Positions 24,530 to 32,329 of a DNA stretch of 38,060 bases are shown here, in pieces. Position 1 is the first letter of the stretch. The number at the start of each line of letters is the position of its first letter. A program made the position numbers and the translations under genes. Below the pieces are notes generated by a model. That model did not search any database and had not been told where the DNA came from. It was given only the letters and a program-made list of their open reading frames with translations. The stretch covers positions 1 to 38,060 of the forward strand of contig JAAYTF010000035.1 in NCBI GenBank assembly GCA_012518125.1, given 5' to 3'. This DNA comes from Bacilli bacterium. GTDB lineage: Bacteria; Bacillota; Bacilli; Bacillales; Amphibacillaceae.

Positions 24530-24564
24530 CATTTTTCCTCCTATGTTTGATTGACATTTTTTTC

Positions 24565-25995
24565 TTAAGGCGCATCAACTAACGTCCAAATAATTTCGGT
24601 TTGATAATCACCAACTTTCACTTCATTCGGCTTGACAAAAATGAGCGGCCCTTCCTCCCGTTGCCAAGTCAACTCGGTAATCGGGTTTTCTTTCGTCGTG
24701 CCGGAAAAAATTGTCGCCGTTTCTTCGGTGAGGGTTATTTCCATTCCCTCTTTCAAACGGAACTTCAAAGCATCCGGCAACATTTCCGATTCGTCCGTCG
24801 TCGACGTAAGCGGCCGCGACAATTTCGCCTCCAACCTCCAAGGAGCATCATAACCTCTCGTATCTTGAATCGATATGGAAAATGGATCTTCTTTTCGGTG
24901 TGCATATAGCGGCGCGTACGGAATTGACGTCGTTTCAAATGAAATGGTTTCCGGTGCCTGATGAAACTGGAGCGTGCCCGTCCACGCCAATTGACCGATG
25001 GCAAGCGGATCGTCCAATATGCTCAAGTTGATGATTTGTTTTGTCGCTTGGCTCACAAATGTATAGCTTCCGGAAGGGGTGTAGGGAATGTATGGGAGCT
25101 CCATATGAAGGTCAAATCCGTAATACGTATAGTTTAATAAGTTCAAACTGAGCAATTGATCGAAGCGTATAACGACTTGATTGCCAACAATTTGAATTTC
25201 ATCCGTGTCAAACTCTCCTGTAGCGCGAATCTCGATCCCTAACAATCCTAAACCAGGAACGTCATAAAACGCACGCATGTTTTCTTGTGACATGATTTCG
25301 ACGATCGGCTGCGGCATTAGAAAAATGATATATGTCGAAGAAATGAGGTTTAAATTGATCAAACCTTCTCCGCGATAGTGCAAAACGACAATTGGTTTCC
25401 CTTCTTGGTTATAGGAAAGTGAGGCATTGAGCGTCGGATTGTTCAAGACGGTTACTCCGAGCAAGCCTTGTTGCGGGGTGATCGATTGCTGGGGCTTTGT
25501 TTGTTGAACAGTACGTTCAGCCATCTCTGGTTGTCCCATTTCGCCGTTGGTTCGACCGTTTTCATGCGGCGACGATGTGTTCGTTTCCATCATTTGCTCC
25601 TCATCTGGATTCTTTTTATCCTCTACATCGGTTTCGTCTTGTTCCTGGATATTCATTTCCCTGTCTAATGCAAAATCCAAAGTTTCATCTGTAAGTACGG
25701 CATCGTCTCTCTCGGTTTCAACTTCATTTTCATTGGTTTGGTCCCTTTTCGTATTTTCATGACTTGTTAAAACCTCAATTTCAAAATGTAGATTCTGCTC
25801 GTCGTATAAAAGGCGTTCGTTTACATCTATATCGACGGTATGCTCTTCGTCTTCAACCAGGCTCAACTCCTTTCCTTCCGACTTTGCGCGATCATCATCC
25901 AATGCGGATTGGTTCGCATAAATCGGTTCGTGGAAAAGCATGGTAAACAGGAGCAGGCACATCGAGAGAAATAGGGATTTGCGAAACGTAACCAT
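24565..25995 (-). CDS. Large WxL-domain surface protein with acidic stalk
   Basis: 476 residues from the ATG at 25995 (GAGGAG upstream; an in-frame TTG at 26010 lies within the leader). A signal peptide (1-28) is followed by about 140 residues of Asp/Glu/Asn/Gln-rich low-complexity sequence that looks like a stalk. Residues 180-350 form a beta-rich domain with repeated VVLHY, IRATG and FDLHMELPYIPYTPSGSYTF strands that I do not recognise. A C-terminal WxL domain carries W386-R-L388 (APWRLEAKLS) and the distal YQTEIIWTLVDAP. Probable cell-surface adhesin or ligand-binding protein held by its WxL domain; partner of the next two genes. Its target is unknown. Confidence 0.85.
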   Translation of the reverse strand: MVTFRKSLFLSMCLLLFTMLFHEPIYANQSALDDDRAKSEGKELSLVEDEEHTVDIDVNERLLYDEQNLHFEIEVLTSHENTKRDQTNENEVETERDDAVLTDETLDFALDREMNIQEQDETDVEDKKNPDEEQMMETNTSSPHENGRTNGEMGQPEMAERTVQQTKPQQSITPQQGLLGVTVLNNPTLNASLSYNQEGKPIVVLHYRGEGLINLNLISSTYIIFLMPQPIVEIMSQENMRAFYDVPGLGLLGIEIRATGEFDTDEIQIVGNQVVIRFDQLLSLNLLNYTYYGFDLHMELPYIPYTPSGSYTFVSQATKQIINLSILDDPLAIGQLAWTGTLQFHQAPETISFETTSIPYAPLYAHRKEDPFSISIQDTRGYDAPWRLEAKLSRPLTSTTDESEMLPDALKFRLKEGMEITLTEETATIFSGTTKENPITELTWQREEGPLIFVKPNEVKVGDYQTEIIWTLVDAP

Positions 25996-26013
25996 CGCGA
26001 TTCTCCTCAAAAT

Positions 26014-26073
26014 TTACTAAAAAAATTTAAAAAATCTGTCAAAATATGATATAATTTTGTTTTTATCATATTT
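26014..26073 (-). promoter_or_regulatory. Upstream control region of the WxL operon with inverted repeat
   Basis: A perfect TTGACA (minus strand, 26037-26042) has only a poor -10 at consensus distance (TAGTAA, 26014-26019), so the exact start is unclear. Overlapping its upstream edge is a 10-bp perfect inverted repeat, AAATATGATA (26042-26051) and TATCATATTT (26064-26073), with arm centres 22 bp apart. That is an operator-like geometry. Confidence 0.45.
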
Positions 26074-26154
26074 CTTCTTTACCATATAAATCGATAAAAA
26101 AGGAATGTTATTTTGACAATTAGTTACCGAAAAATTACAAAATGTAAAATCGTC

Positions 26155-26190
26155 CGCAAAAAAAGAAATCCAGCTTTAAATCTGGATTTC
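26155..26190 (-). terminator. Terminator after sigF
   Basis: A 9-bp perfect stem GAAATCCAG / CTGGATTTC (26165-26173, 26182-26190) is followed on the minus strand by TTTTTTTG. It ends the spoIIA operon and isolates the WxL operon. Confidence 0.9.
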
Positions 26191-26224
26191 TCTCATCTCG
26201 CATTTTCATTTTCCCAGTTTCACA

Positions 26225-26980
26225 TCAGCCACTCATCTGTTCTTTCATTTCTTGCAAAATTTTCTTTTCCAAGCGCGACACTTGCACTTGGGAAATCCCC
26301 AAACGGCGCGCCACTTCCGTCTGCGTTTGATCTTTATAATAGCGCAAATAGACAATTAATCTTTCTCTTTCTGTTAAGCTATTAATCGCTTCTTCCAATG
26401 ATAATTTATCAAACCAATAGCGGTCTTCATCGGCAATTTGATCGAGCAATGTGATTGGTTCGCCGCCGTTTTCATAGACGATTTCATGGATGGAATGCGG
26501 ATTGCGCACCGCTTCCTGCGCTTGAATGATTTCTTCAGGCGCAACATCGAGCGCCGCTGCGATTTCCGAAATCGTAGGCGAACGTTTTAATTGTTTCGTC
26601 AATTCCTCCTTTTTACGTTTCACCTTGTTGCCTAATTCTTTCAACGTGCGACTCACTTTGATCGTTCCGTCATCGCGGATGAACCGTTGAATTTCACCGA
26701 TGATCATCGGAACCGCATACGTGGAAAAACGGACGTCATATGATAAGTCAAATTTGTCGATCGCTTTCAATAAACCGATGCTGCCAATTTGAAACAAATC
26801 ATCCGGGTCATAGCCCCGATTGATGAAGCGCTGCACGACCGACCAGACGAGTCGGACGTTCTTTTCCACCAAGTAATCGCGCGCTTCCTGGTCGCCTTGC
26901 TGGCTACGTAAAATCAATTCCCGCACTTCATCGTTCGAGAGATGGCGGTTTTCCTTATCGTGCATTTGCAAATCGCTCAT
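26225..26980 (-). CDS. sigF: Forespore RNA polymerase sigma factor SigF
   Basis: 251 residues from the ATG at 26980, with AGGTG six bases upstream; an in-frame GTG at 26989 adds three residues. Region 2 reads EKNVRLVWSVVQRFINRGYD and the core-binding/-10 element GSIGLLKAIDKFD, VRFSTYAVPMIIGEIQRFIR. Region 3 follows with KVSRTLKELGNK, and region 4 has the -35 recognition helix EVARRLGISQVQVSRLEKKI. It is the first compartment-specific sigma factor of sporulation, held inactive by SpoIIAB. The gene follows spoIIAB with the stop and ribosome site overlapping. Confidence 0.97.
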   Translation of the reverse strand: MSDLQMHDKENRHLSNDEVRELILRSQQGDQEARDYLVEKNVRLVWSVVQRFINRGYDPDDLFQIGSIGLLKAIDKFDLSYDVRFSTYAVPMIIGEIQRFIRDDGTIKVSRTLKELGNKVKRKKEELTKQLKRSPTISEIAAALDVAPEEIIQAQEAVRNPHSIHEIVYENGGEPITLLDQIADEDRYWFDKLSLEEAINSLTERERLIVYLRYYKDQTQTEVARRLGISQVQVSRLEKKILQEMKEQMSG

Positions 26981-26989
26981 GGTTTTCAC

Positions 26990-27433
26990 CTAATGGCAAA
27001 CCGTTTTTACTTGATGGAATTGTTTTTTCATCGTGACTGTAGTCCCTTTCCCCACTTCCGATTCCACGACGAGTTCATCGGTGAAACTTTCCATGATCGA
27101 AAATCCCATGCCCGAGCGTTCCAATTCCGGTTTTGACGTATATAACGGTTCTTTCGCCAAAGCGACGTTCTCGATGCCGACCCCTTCATCGCGGATCGTC
27201 AATTCGACGACATTTTCGTCCAAAATTTTGCAATGGATCGTAATCCAGCCGTCCTCCCGCTCTTCGTAGCCGTGGATGATCGCATTTGTCACCGCTTCGG
27301 AAACGACCGTTTTCAATTCCGTCAATTCATCCATCGTCGGGTCGATTTGCGCCACGAACGAAGCGACTGTCGAACGGGCGAACGATTCATTTTTGCTGAC
27401 ACTTAAAAATTTCAATTCCATCTCATTTTTCAC
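26990..27433 (-). CDS. spoIIAB: Anti-sigma F factor and kinase SpoIIAB
   Basis: 147 residues. GHKL-family serine kinase with the ATP-binding motifs [16 protein letters not shown] (N box), RDEGVGIE (G1) and [16 protein letters not shown] (G2). It binds and inhibits SigF, and phosphorylates SpoIIAA. The start overlaps the spoIIAA stop by 4 bp, so the stoichiometry needed for partner switching is probably set by coupling, as in B. subtilis. Confidence 0.97.
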   Translation of the reverse strand: MKNEMELKFLSVSKNESFARSTVASFVAQIDPTMDELTELKTVVSEAVTNAIIHGYEEREDGWITIHCKILDENVVELTIRDEGVGIENVALAKEPLYTSKPELERSGMGFSIMESFTDELVVESEVGKGTTVTMKKQFHQVKTVCH

Positions 27434-27783
27434 GATGCCACCCCCAAAGATAATAAAGCGTCCTCTTCATTTTCTTCGATGCGGACAACTTTCACCAAAC
27501 CGGACATCGAAAACAACCGATCGATATAACCATGTACACCGCAGACGACGAACTCCCCTCCCTTGGTCATCACTTCCTTGTAGCGGCCTAATATCACACC
27601 GATACCCGAACTGTCCATAAAGGTCACTGCATCCATATTTAAAATGACGTGCTTTAAGTTTTCGTCATGTAAATAACGCTGCCATTCGTTGCGCAAAATC
27701 GTCGCTTCATGATGGTCGATTTCACCTTTTAAACGGACGACTAACACATTATCCCGCAGGATGAACTCTTTTTCTAACATCAT
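27430..27783 (-). CDS. spoIIAA: Anti-anti-sigma factor SpoIIAA
   Basis: 117 residues from the ATG at 27783 (AGGAGG six bases upstream; a second ATG follows at 27780). The longer in-frame reading to 27846 crosses the promoter. STAS domain with the phosphorylated serine S58 in [16 protein letters not shown]. Unphosphorylated SpoIIAA frees SigF by binding SpoIIAB; SpoIIE is the phosphatase. It ends GVAS like its B. subtilis counterpart. Confidence 0.96.
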   Translation of the reverse strand: MMLEKEFILRDNVLVVRLKGEIDHHEATILRNEWQRYLHDENLKHVILNMDAVTFMDSSGIGVILGRYKEVMTKGGEFVVCGVHGYIDRLFSMSGLVKVVRIEENEEDALLSLGVAS

Positions 27784-27813
27784 GACATTCCTCCTTTTCT
27801 TCGTTGTATGTTC

Positions 27814-27852
27814 ATTTTCGATATCAGGGAGCCAAATACCTTTCATTAGACA
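27814..27852 (-). promoter_or_regulatory. Candidate sigma-H promoter with 0A-like box for spoIIA
   Basis: AAAGGTATTT (27834-27843) and CGAAAAT (27814-27820) on the minus strand resemble the sigma-H -35 (RnAGGAWWW) and -10 (RnnGAATWW). TGTCTAA (27846-27852), one mismatch from the Spo0A box TGTCGAA, sits just upstream. Its place between dacF and spoIIAA matches the known Spo0A/sigma-H promoter in B. subtilis. Confidence 0.55.
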
Positions 27853-27865
27853 AAACTAGACGAAA

Positions 27866-29041
27866 TCAATCATATTTCACAATCGACCACATAGCCCGTT
27901 TCATCAAAGCAACGATCGAACCGAATTCGATCTCTTCGGAAGCGTAAAGCGGCGACTCATATACCGTTTCGTCATTGGTTCGGATGACGATCATACCTAC
28001 GGCTTCGTTCTTTTTGATCGGCAACGGTTTATCGAACAGTTTTATTTCCGTCGTATACGCCACATCTTTTTCACCTTTTTTCTTTAACAGGCTGATCGGT
28101 TCGCTCGTTTTCAAGTCGTATGCATATTTTTTCGTTTTCATATGTTTGAATTGGCCGACAGTTTCGCCTTTTTCAAAAATCTTTTCCGTTTCAAAATGGC
28201 TGAAGGCATAATCGATTAAACGCATCGACATTGCATTTCGTTCTTTAGCGGAGTCGGCTCCCATTATGACGGAAATGACGCGCATGCCATCTTTTTTTGC
28301 CGTTAGGGCCAAACAATACTTCGCTTCTTTCGTATATCCCGTTTTCAATCCGTCAACGTAAGGGGAAAAACGGACTAATCGATTCGTATTGACAAGCCAA
28401 AATTCGTTTTCCTCTCCTTTGCGCAAGTAATCTTCGTAAATTGAAGTGAATTTCGTAATATCTTCATATTTCAACAACGCTTTTGACATCAACGCCATGT
28501 CGTAGGCGGTCGTATAGTGGTTTGGCGCAGGGAGTCCGGATGCATTGGCGAATGACGTATTTTTCAAACCCAACTCTTCCGCTTTCTCGTTCATTCGTTT
28601 GACGAACGCGGTTTCACTTCCCGCAATCCTTTCGGCCAAAGCGACGCTCGCGTCATTGGCGGAAGCGATTGCCACCGCCTTGATCAAATCTTCGACGGAC
28701 ATTTGTTCACCTTCGGCCAAAAACACTTGCGACCCGCCCATCGATGCCGCATTTTCACTGACCGTCACCATTTCATCCAACTTCAACTTGCCTTCAGCGA
28801 TCGCCTCCATGACCAAAAGGAGCGTCATCACTTTCGTCAAACTTGCCGGTGGCAGTTTTTCATGCGCATTTTTTTCATACAAAATCGCTCCGGTATCGCG
28901 CTCGATCAAAATCGATGCTCGGGCGTTTTCCGTCAATTTCAATTCATCTTCCTTTTCCGTGGCGAACACTTTAAAATTAGCATTTAGTATGAAGGAGAAA
29001 AAGATGGTGAAACTAATGGTTATGTAGAAAAATTTTTTCAT
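27866..29041 (-). CDS. dacF: Sporulation D-alanyl-D-alanine carboxypeptidase DacF
   Basis: 391 residues. A signal peptide (about 1-28, ending VFATE) precedes the carboxypeptidase domain with S67-L-T-K70, S127-A-N129 (SAN rather than SGN) and K233-T-G235, then the beta domain and an amphipathic C-terminal anchor. It acts with DacB in shaping cortex cross-linking from the forespore side. GGAGGGA precedes the ATG and a good sigma-F promoter lies upstream. It is immediately upstream of spoIIAA, so late read-through could raise SigF, as in B. subtilis. Confidence 0.95.
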   Translation of the reverse strand: MKKFFYITISFTIFFSFILNANFKVFATEKEDELKLTENARASILIERDTGAILYEKNAHEKLPPASLTKVMTLLLVMEAIAEGKLKLDEMVTVSENAASMGGSQVFLAEGEQMSVEDLIKAVAIASANDASVALAERIAGSETAFVKRMNEKAEELGLKNTSFANASGLPAPNHYTTAYDMALMSKALLKYEDITKFTSIYEDYLRKGEENEFWLVNTNRLVRFSPYVDGLKTGYTKEAKYCLALTAKKDGMRVISVIMGADSAKERNAMSMRLIDYAFSHFETEKIFEKGETVGQFKHMKTKKYAYDLKTSEPISLLKKKGEKDVAYTTEIKLFDKPLPIKKNEAVGMIVIRTNDETVYESPLYASEEIEFGSIVALMKRAMWSIVKYD

Positions 29042-29072
29042 GTGATTCCCTCCAAAAAACGTATGTATTATT

Positions 29073-29103
29073 TAGCTTTCCCAATGTCTTTAAATTTATA
29101 ACC
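29073..29103 (-). promoter_or_regulatory. Sigma-F promoter for dacF
   Basis: GGTTA (29099-29103), a 16-bp spacer and GGGAAAGCTA (29073-29082) on the minus strand match the sigma-F pattern GYWTA-N16-GGNRANANTW with one mismatch in each element. Confidence 0.65.
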
Positions 29104-29142
29104 GTTTTTTCTACCATGTCTAACAGTTTAAAAGAATAAAAA

Positions 29143-29177
29143 CAAATAAAATAACCCGCCGCATTAACGCGACGGGT
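29143..29177 (-). terminator. Terminator after pdp
   Basis: A 9-bp stem ACCCGTCGC / GCGGCGGGT (one G-U pair, 6-nt loop; 29154-29177) is followed by TATTTTATTT on the minus strand. Confidence 0.88.
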
Positions 29178-29191
29178 ATACGTTTGTCATA

Positions 29192-30487
29192 CTATTTGAT
29201 GACATCGATGATCAATGGTTTCCCTTTCTTTTCAACGCTGATTTGTATGCTGTTTTCTATTATTTTTTTGATATGACGGATGTTTTCGTCGTTGGCATGA
29301 ATCGTACACAACACTTCGCCCTTTGTGACACGATCGCCCACCTTTTTATGCAAGTACAGTCCGACGCTCAAATCGATCACATCGTCTTTCGTCCGTCTGC
29401 CGGCGCCTAAGAGCATCGACGCCCGGCCGAGTTCGTCGGCGGCAATCTCCGCGACATAACCTGCCTCTTTCGCAAATACATCAATTTGATAGGTTGCCTC
29501 TTTGAACGATAACGTATCGATTACTTCGGCATTGCCCCCTTGCGCTTCGACGAGACGTTTAAAGTATTGTAACGCTTTTCCGTTTTCGATGTTCGTTTTT
29601 AACATCGCTTTTGCTTCTTCGAGGCTGTCGGCCTTTTCGCCTAGTACGACCATGTGAGCACCCAATTCCAACATCAGTTCCGTCAAGTCTTTCGGGCCTT
29701 CCCCTTTCAGTGCGAGGATCGCTTCTTTTACTTCCAAGGCGTTTCCGATGGCAAAACCGAGCGGTTCATCCATGTTGGTAAGCAGCGCAACCGTTTCTTT
29801 ACCGACGTTTTTTCCAATTTCGACCATCGTCTTTGCCAGCTTTCTTGCACTATTGACGTCTTTCATGAATGCACCGCTGCCAACTTTGACGTCGAGGACG
29901 ATTTTGTCGGCGCCCGATGCGATTTTCTTGCTCATGATGGAACTCGCGATTAAAGGGATCGAATTGACGGTGGCGGTGACATCTCGCAAACTATACAATT
30001 TTTTGTCAGCCGGAGCTAGATTTTCCGATTGGCCGATGATTGCGAGCCCGATGTCATTTACTTGTCTGATGAATTGTTCTTTCGTCATTTCGACGTTGAA
30101 CCCTTCTATCGCTTCCAATTTGTCGATCGTGCCGCCGGTATGCCCCAACCCCCGGCCGCTCATTTTCGGAATCGGCACACCGCAAGAAGCGACCAACGGG
30201 ATCAGGCAAAGCGTCGTTTTATCGCCCACGCCGCCGGAAGAGTGTTTGTCGACTTTGACTCCGTCGATTTCACTCAAATCCAACATGTCGCCCGATCGGG
30301 CCATCGCCATCGTCAAATGGGCGCTTTCTTCATCGTCCATTCCTTGAAAATAGATGGCCATAAGCAGCGCACTCGCTTGATAATCGGGAATTTCGCCATT
30401 CGCATATCCGTGGACGAAAAAGTCGATTTCCGCTTTTGCAAGCGGGTATCCGTCACGCTTTTTTACGATGATGTCATACATGCGCAC
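29192..30487 (-). CDS. pdp: Pyrimidine-nucleoside phosphorylase
   Basis: 431 residues. The signature [20 protein letters not shown] and the upstream [15 protein letters not shown] phosphate-binding loop identify the thymidine/pyrimidine nucleoside phosphorylase family. [20 protein letters not shown] and GVGDRV-type C-terminal segments follow. It splits uridine and deoxyuridine/thymidine to base and (deoxy)ribose-1-phosphate, which DeoB converts to the 5-phosphate. The start GTG at 30487 (MRMYDI, as in Bacillus Pdp) has GGTGAT five bases upstream; an ATG at 30481 is the alternative. It is separated from deoB by the ABC transporter operon. Confidence 0.95.
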   Translation of the reverse strand: MRMYDIIVKKRDGYPLAKAEIDFFVHGYANGEIPDYQASALLMAIYFQGMDDEESAHLTMAMARSGDMLDLSEIDGVKVDKHSSGGVGDKTTLCLIPLVASCGVPIPKMSGRGLGHTGGTIDKLEAIEGFNVEMTKEQFIRQVNDIGLAIIGQSENLAPADKKLYSLRDVTATVNSIPLIASSIMSKKIASGADKIVLDVKVGSGAFMKDVNSARKLAKTMVEIGKNVGKETVALLTNMDEPLGFAIGNALEVKEAILALKGEGPKDLTELMLELGAHMVVLGEKADSLEEAKAMLKTNIENGKALQYFKRLVEAQGGNAEVIDTLSFKEATYQIDVFAKEAGYVAEIAADELGRASMLLGAGRRTKDDVIDLSVGLYLHKKVGDRVTKGEVLCTIHANDENIRHIKKIIENSIQISVEKKGKPLIIDVIK

Positions 30488-30521
30488 GATGAATCACCAG
30501 CTTCCTTATTCGTTCATGCAG

Positions 30522-30753
30522 AGGGACGGTGACGTTAACGATGTACGTCCATCTGTTAAATTTCTATATGAAACAATGAATCTTGATTTTCGAAAAACCA
30601 TAAACGGTGCAAATGTTTAAGCATCACTTATGGTTTGGAAAATTGTTCCGTTTTATGGCCGAGGATTACAGCGCCATGTTCTCCCAAAATTCAACCGATT
30701 GGCTAATGACAGCAATCTGAACTTCCACCGTTGAACGGTACCAGTTTGTCCCT
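30522..30753. repeat. Possible MITE-like or intergenic repeat element
   Basis: The 292-bp gap 30488-30779 has no gene. Its outer parts look like imperfect inverted ends: AGGGACGGTGACGTTAACG at the left and, read on the minus strand, AGGGACAAACTGGTACCGTT then CAACG at the right. Shared features are AGGGAC and GTT(C)AACG. Inside are the hairpin ACCGTTGAACGGT (30727-30739) and a longer stem with a T-tract. No frame gives a credible protein. Copy number elsewhere is unknown, so this is a suggestion only. Confidence 0.3.
30590..30636 (-). terminator. Probable terminator of the ABC transporter operon
   Basis: Arms AAACCATAA / TTATGGTTT (30595-30603, 30628-30636) with a 24-nt interior that can pair further (GUG/CAC, AUG/CAU) are followed by a short T5 tract. 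It lies about 145 nt past the last gene of the operon, within the possible repeat element. Confidence 0.5.
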
Positions 30754-30779
30754 TGTCTTTCCCTTCATCATTTTACCAT

Positions 30780-31676
30780 TTATTTTTCGATGATTCCTTT
30801 TTCAATCAAAAATTCCCGTGCGACATCTTCCGGTTTTTCTTTATCGATGTCGACGCGCGCATTCATCTTCAACATATCTTCTTCACTGATTTGCCCCGCT
30901 AGATGATTCAACGCTTTTTCCAACTCAGGGAATTTTTCGAGCGTCTCCATTCTGACGATTGGCACCGCATCATATACAGGGAACAGATGTTGATCGTCCG
31001 TTACCGTTTTAAACGCGAACAATTGGATCCTGCTATCCGTTGTAAAGGCCGGAATGACATCGACTTCACCATTTTTTAAAGCATCGTACATGATGTTGGG
31101 GTCAAGGCTTTTCGTATCCGCAAATTCAAACGGATAGACTCTAACCAAATCGTCGTAACCTTCTCCCTTTCGTTCATAAAACGCGTGCGGTGCACCAAAG
31201 ACCAATTCTCTTTCTTTGGAAATTTCCGCCAGCTCACTAATCGTTTCCGCCTCAAAATCGCTGTCGCCACGAAAGGCCAACGCGTAGGCATTTTCAAAGC
31301 CGAGCGGTTCGAGCCAAGTGACGTTGAACCTTTCTTCATAACCTGCTTTGACGCGTTCATAGACGCTTTCCGGACTTTCTCCCGGTTCGCTTTCCAACTG
31401 CAATACATCCATGAGCCCTGTGCCGGTATATTCGACGTAAAGGTCGATTTCCCCTTTTTCGATCGCTGGCGTCAAGATCGAAACTTCACCCAAACCTTCT
31501 TTGTAGACGACGTGATAATCCGTTTTATCTTCAATCACATAACCTAACAAGTACGGCAAAATATATTGTTCCGTCCATGGTTTGCCGCTGATGATGATTT
31601 CCTCGTTTTTTTGGCTGCAGCTTCCCAACAAGAACAAAAATGAAACAACTGTCACAAATAAAAGATGTTTTTTCAT
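30780..31676 (-). CDS. Glycine betaine/choline-type ABC transporter substrate-binding lipoprotein
   Basis: 298 residues from the ATG at 31676 (AGGGAG six bases upstream). A lipoprotein signal ends LFLLGS-C20, so the mature protein is lipid-anchored. The start of the binding domain, IIISGKPWTEQYILPYLLG, is related to the GSKNFTEQ start of OpuBC/OpuCC-type proteins. DLYVEYTGTGLMDVL is typical of the quaternary-amine (QAT) class. It captures an osmolyte or quaternary amine outside the membrane for the permease and ATPase encoded upstream. The exact ligand cannot be told from sequence alone. Confidence 0.85.
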   Translation of the reverse strand: MKKHLLFVTVVSFLFLLGSCSQKNEEIIISGKPWTEQYILPYLLGYVIEDKTDYHVVYKEGLGEVSILTPAIEKGEIDLYVEYTGTGLMDVLQLESEPGESPESVYERVKAGYEERFNVTWLEPLGFENAYALAFRGDSDFEAETISELAEISKERELVFGAPHAFYERKGEGYDDLVRVYPFEFADTKSLDPNIMYDALKNGEVDVIPAFTTDSRIQLFAFKTVTDDQHLFPVYDAVPIVRMETLEKFPELEKALNHLAGQISEEDMLKMNARVDIDKEKPEDVAREFLIEKGIIEK

Positions 31677-31687
31677 CACAATCTCCC

Positions 31688-32329
31688 TTATATTTTTAAT
31701 CCTTTCGGCGTGACGCCTTTTTCGACGAGCTTCAACAACACATCAAACAAAATGGCCAACAGCGCAACCGGCACTGCCCCGGCGATGACGAGCGCGTTAT
31801 TGTACGATTGCAGACCGCGGTAAATGATGTCGCCTAAACCTCCGGCACCGACGAACGTCGCCAGTGTCGCAATGCCGACGGTGAGCACCGTCGCCGTGCG
31901 GATCCCAGCCATGATGAATGGCAAGGCGATCGGTAGTTCGATTTTAAACAGCACTTGATTCGGCGTCATCCCCATGCCGCTTCCCGCTTCGATGATTGCC
32001 GGATCGACGCTCGTAATTCCGGTGTAGACGTTGCGCACGATCGGCAACAATGCGTAAATGACGAGTGCGACGAGCGCCGTCTTCGAACCGATGCCGATGA
32101 TTGGAACGAGGAACCCGAACAACGCTAAGCTCGGAATCGTCTGCAATATCGCCGTGACACCGATGATCGGTTCGGCCAGCTTCCGGTATTTCGAAACGAA
32201 CAATCCGAGCGGCAAGGCGATCAAAACCGCAATGGCCAATGCAATAAACGAAAGGAAAATATGTTGCAAAAACGCATCGACGATCAAATCTTGACGATCG
32301 CGGATCGTATCGATTAATACATTCATCAT
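31688..32329 (-). CDS. Osmolyte/quaternary-amine ABC transporter permease
   Basis: 213 residues, about five to six membrane helices. The EAA loop that docks the ATPase is EAGSGMGMTPNQVLFKIELP. Length and sequence fit OpuBB/OpuCB-type permeases (ALPLGLFVSKYRKLAEPIIG, ILQTIPSLALFGFLVPIIGI). The operon has only this one permease gene, so a homodimer is likely, unlike OpuB/OpuC with two. The ATG overlaps the ATPase stop by 4 bp (ATGA), with AAAGGA upstream. Confidence 0.9.
   Translation of the reverse strand: MMNVLIDTIRDRQDLIVDAFLQHIFLSFIALAIAVLIALPLGLFVSKYRKLAEPIIGVTAILQTIPSLALFGFLVPIIGIGSKTALVALVIYALLPIVRNVYTGITSVDPAIIEAGSGMGMTPNQVLFKIELPIALPFIMAGIRTATVLTVGIATLATFVGAGGLGDIIYRGLQSYNNALVIAGAVPVALLAILFDVLLKLVEKGVTPKGLKI

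Noticed and set aside
30720-30779. T-box or other riboswitch before pdp
   Set aside because: GGTGG and GGTACC fragments are present, but no T-box core, specifier stem or antiterminator could be assembled.
30640-30779. Gene remnant of the missing purine nucleoside phosphorylase
   Set aside because: All six frames are broken by stops within about 25 codons and no phosphorylase motif can be read.
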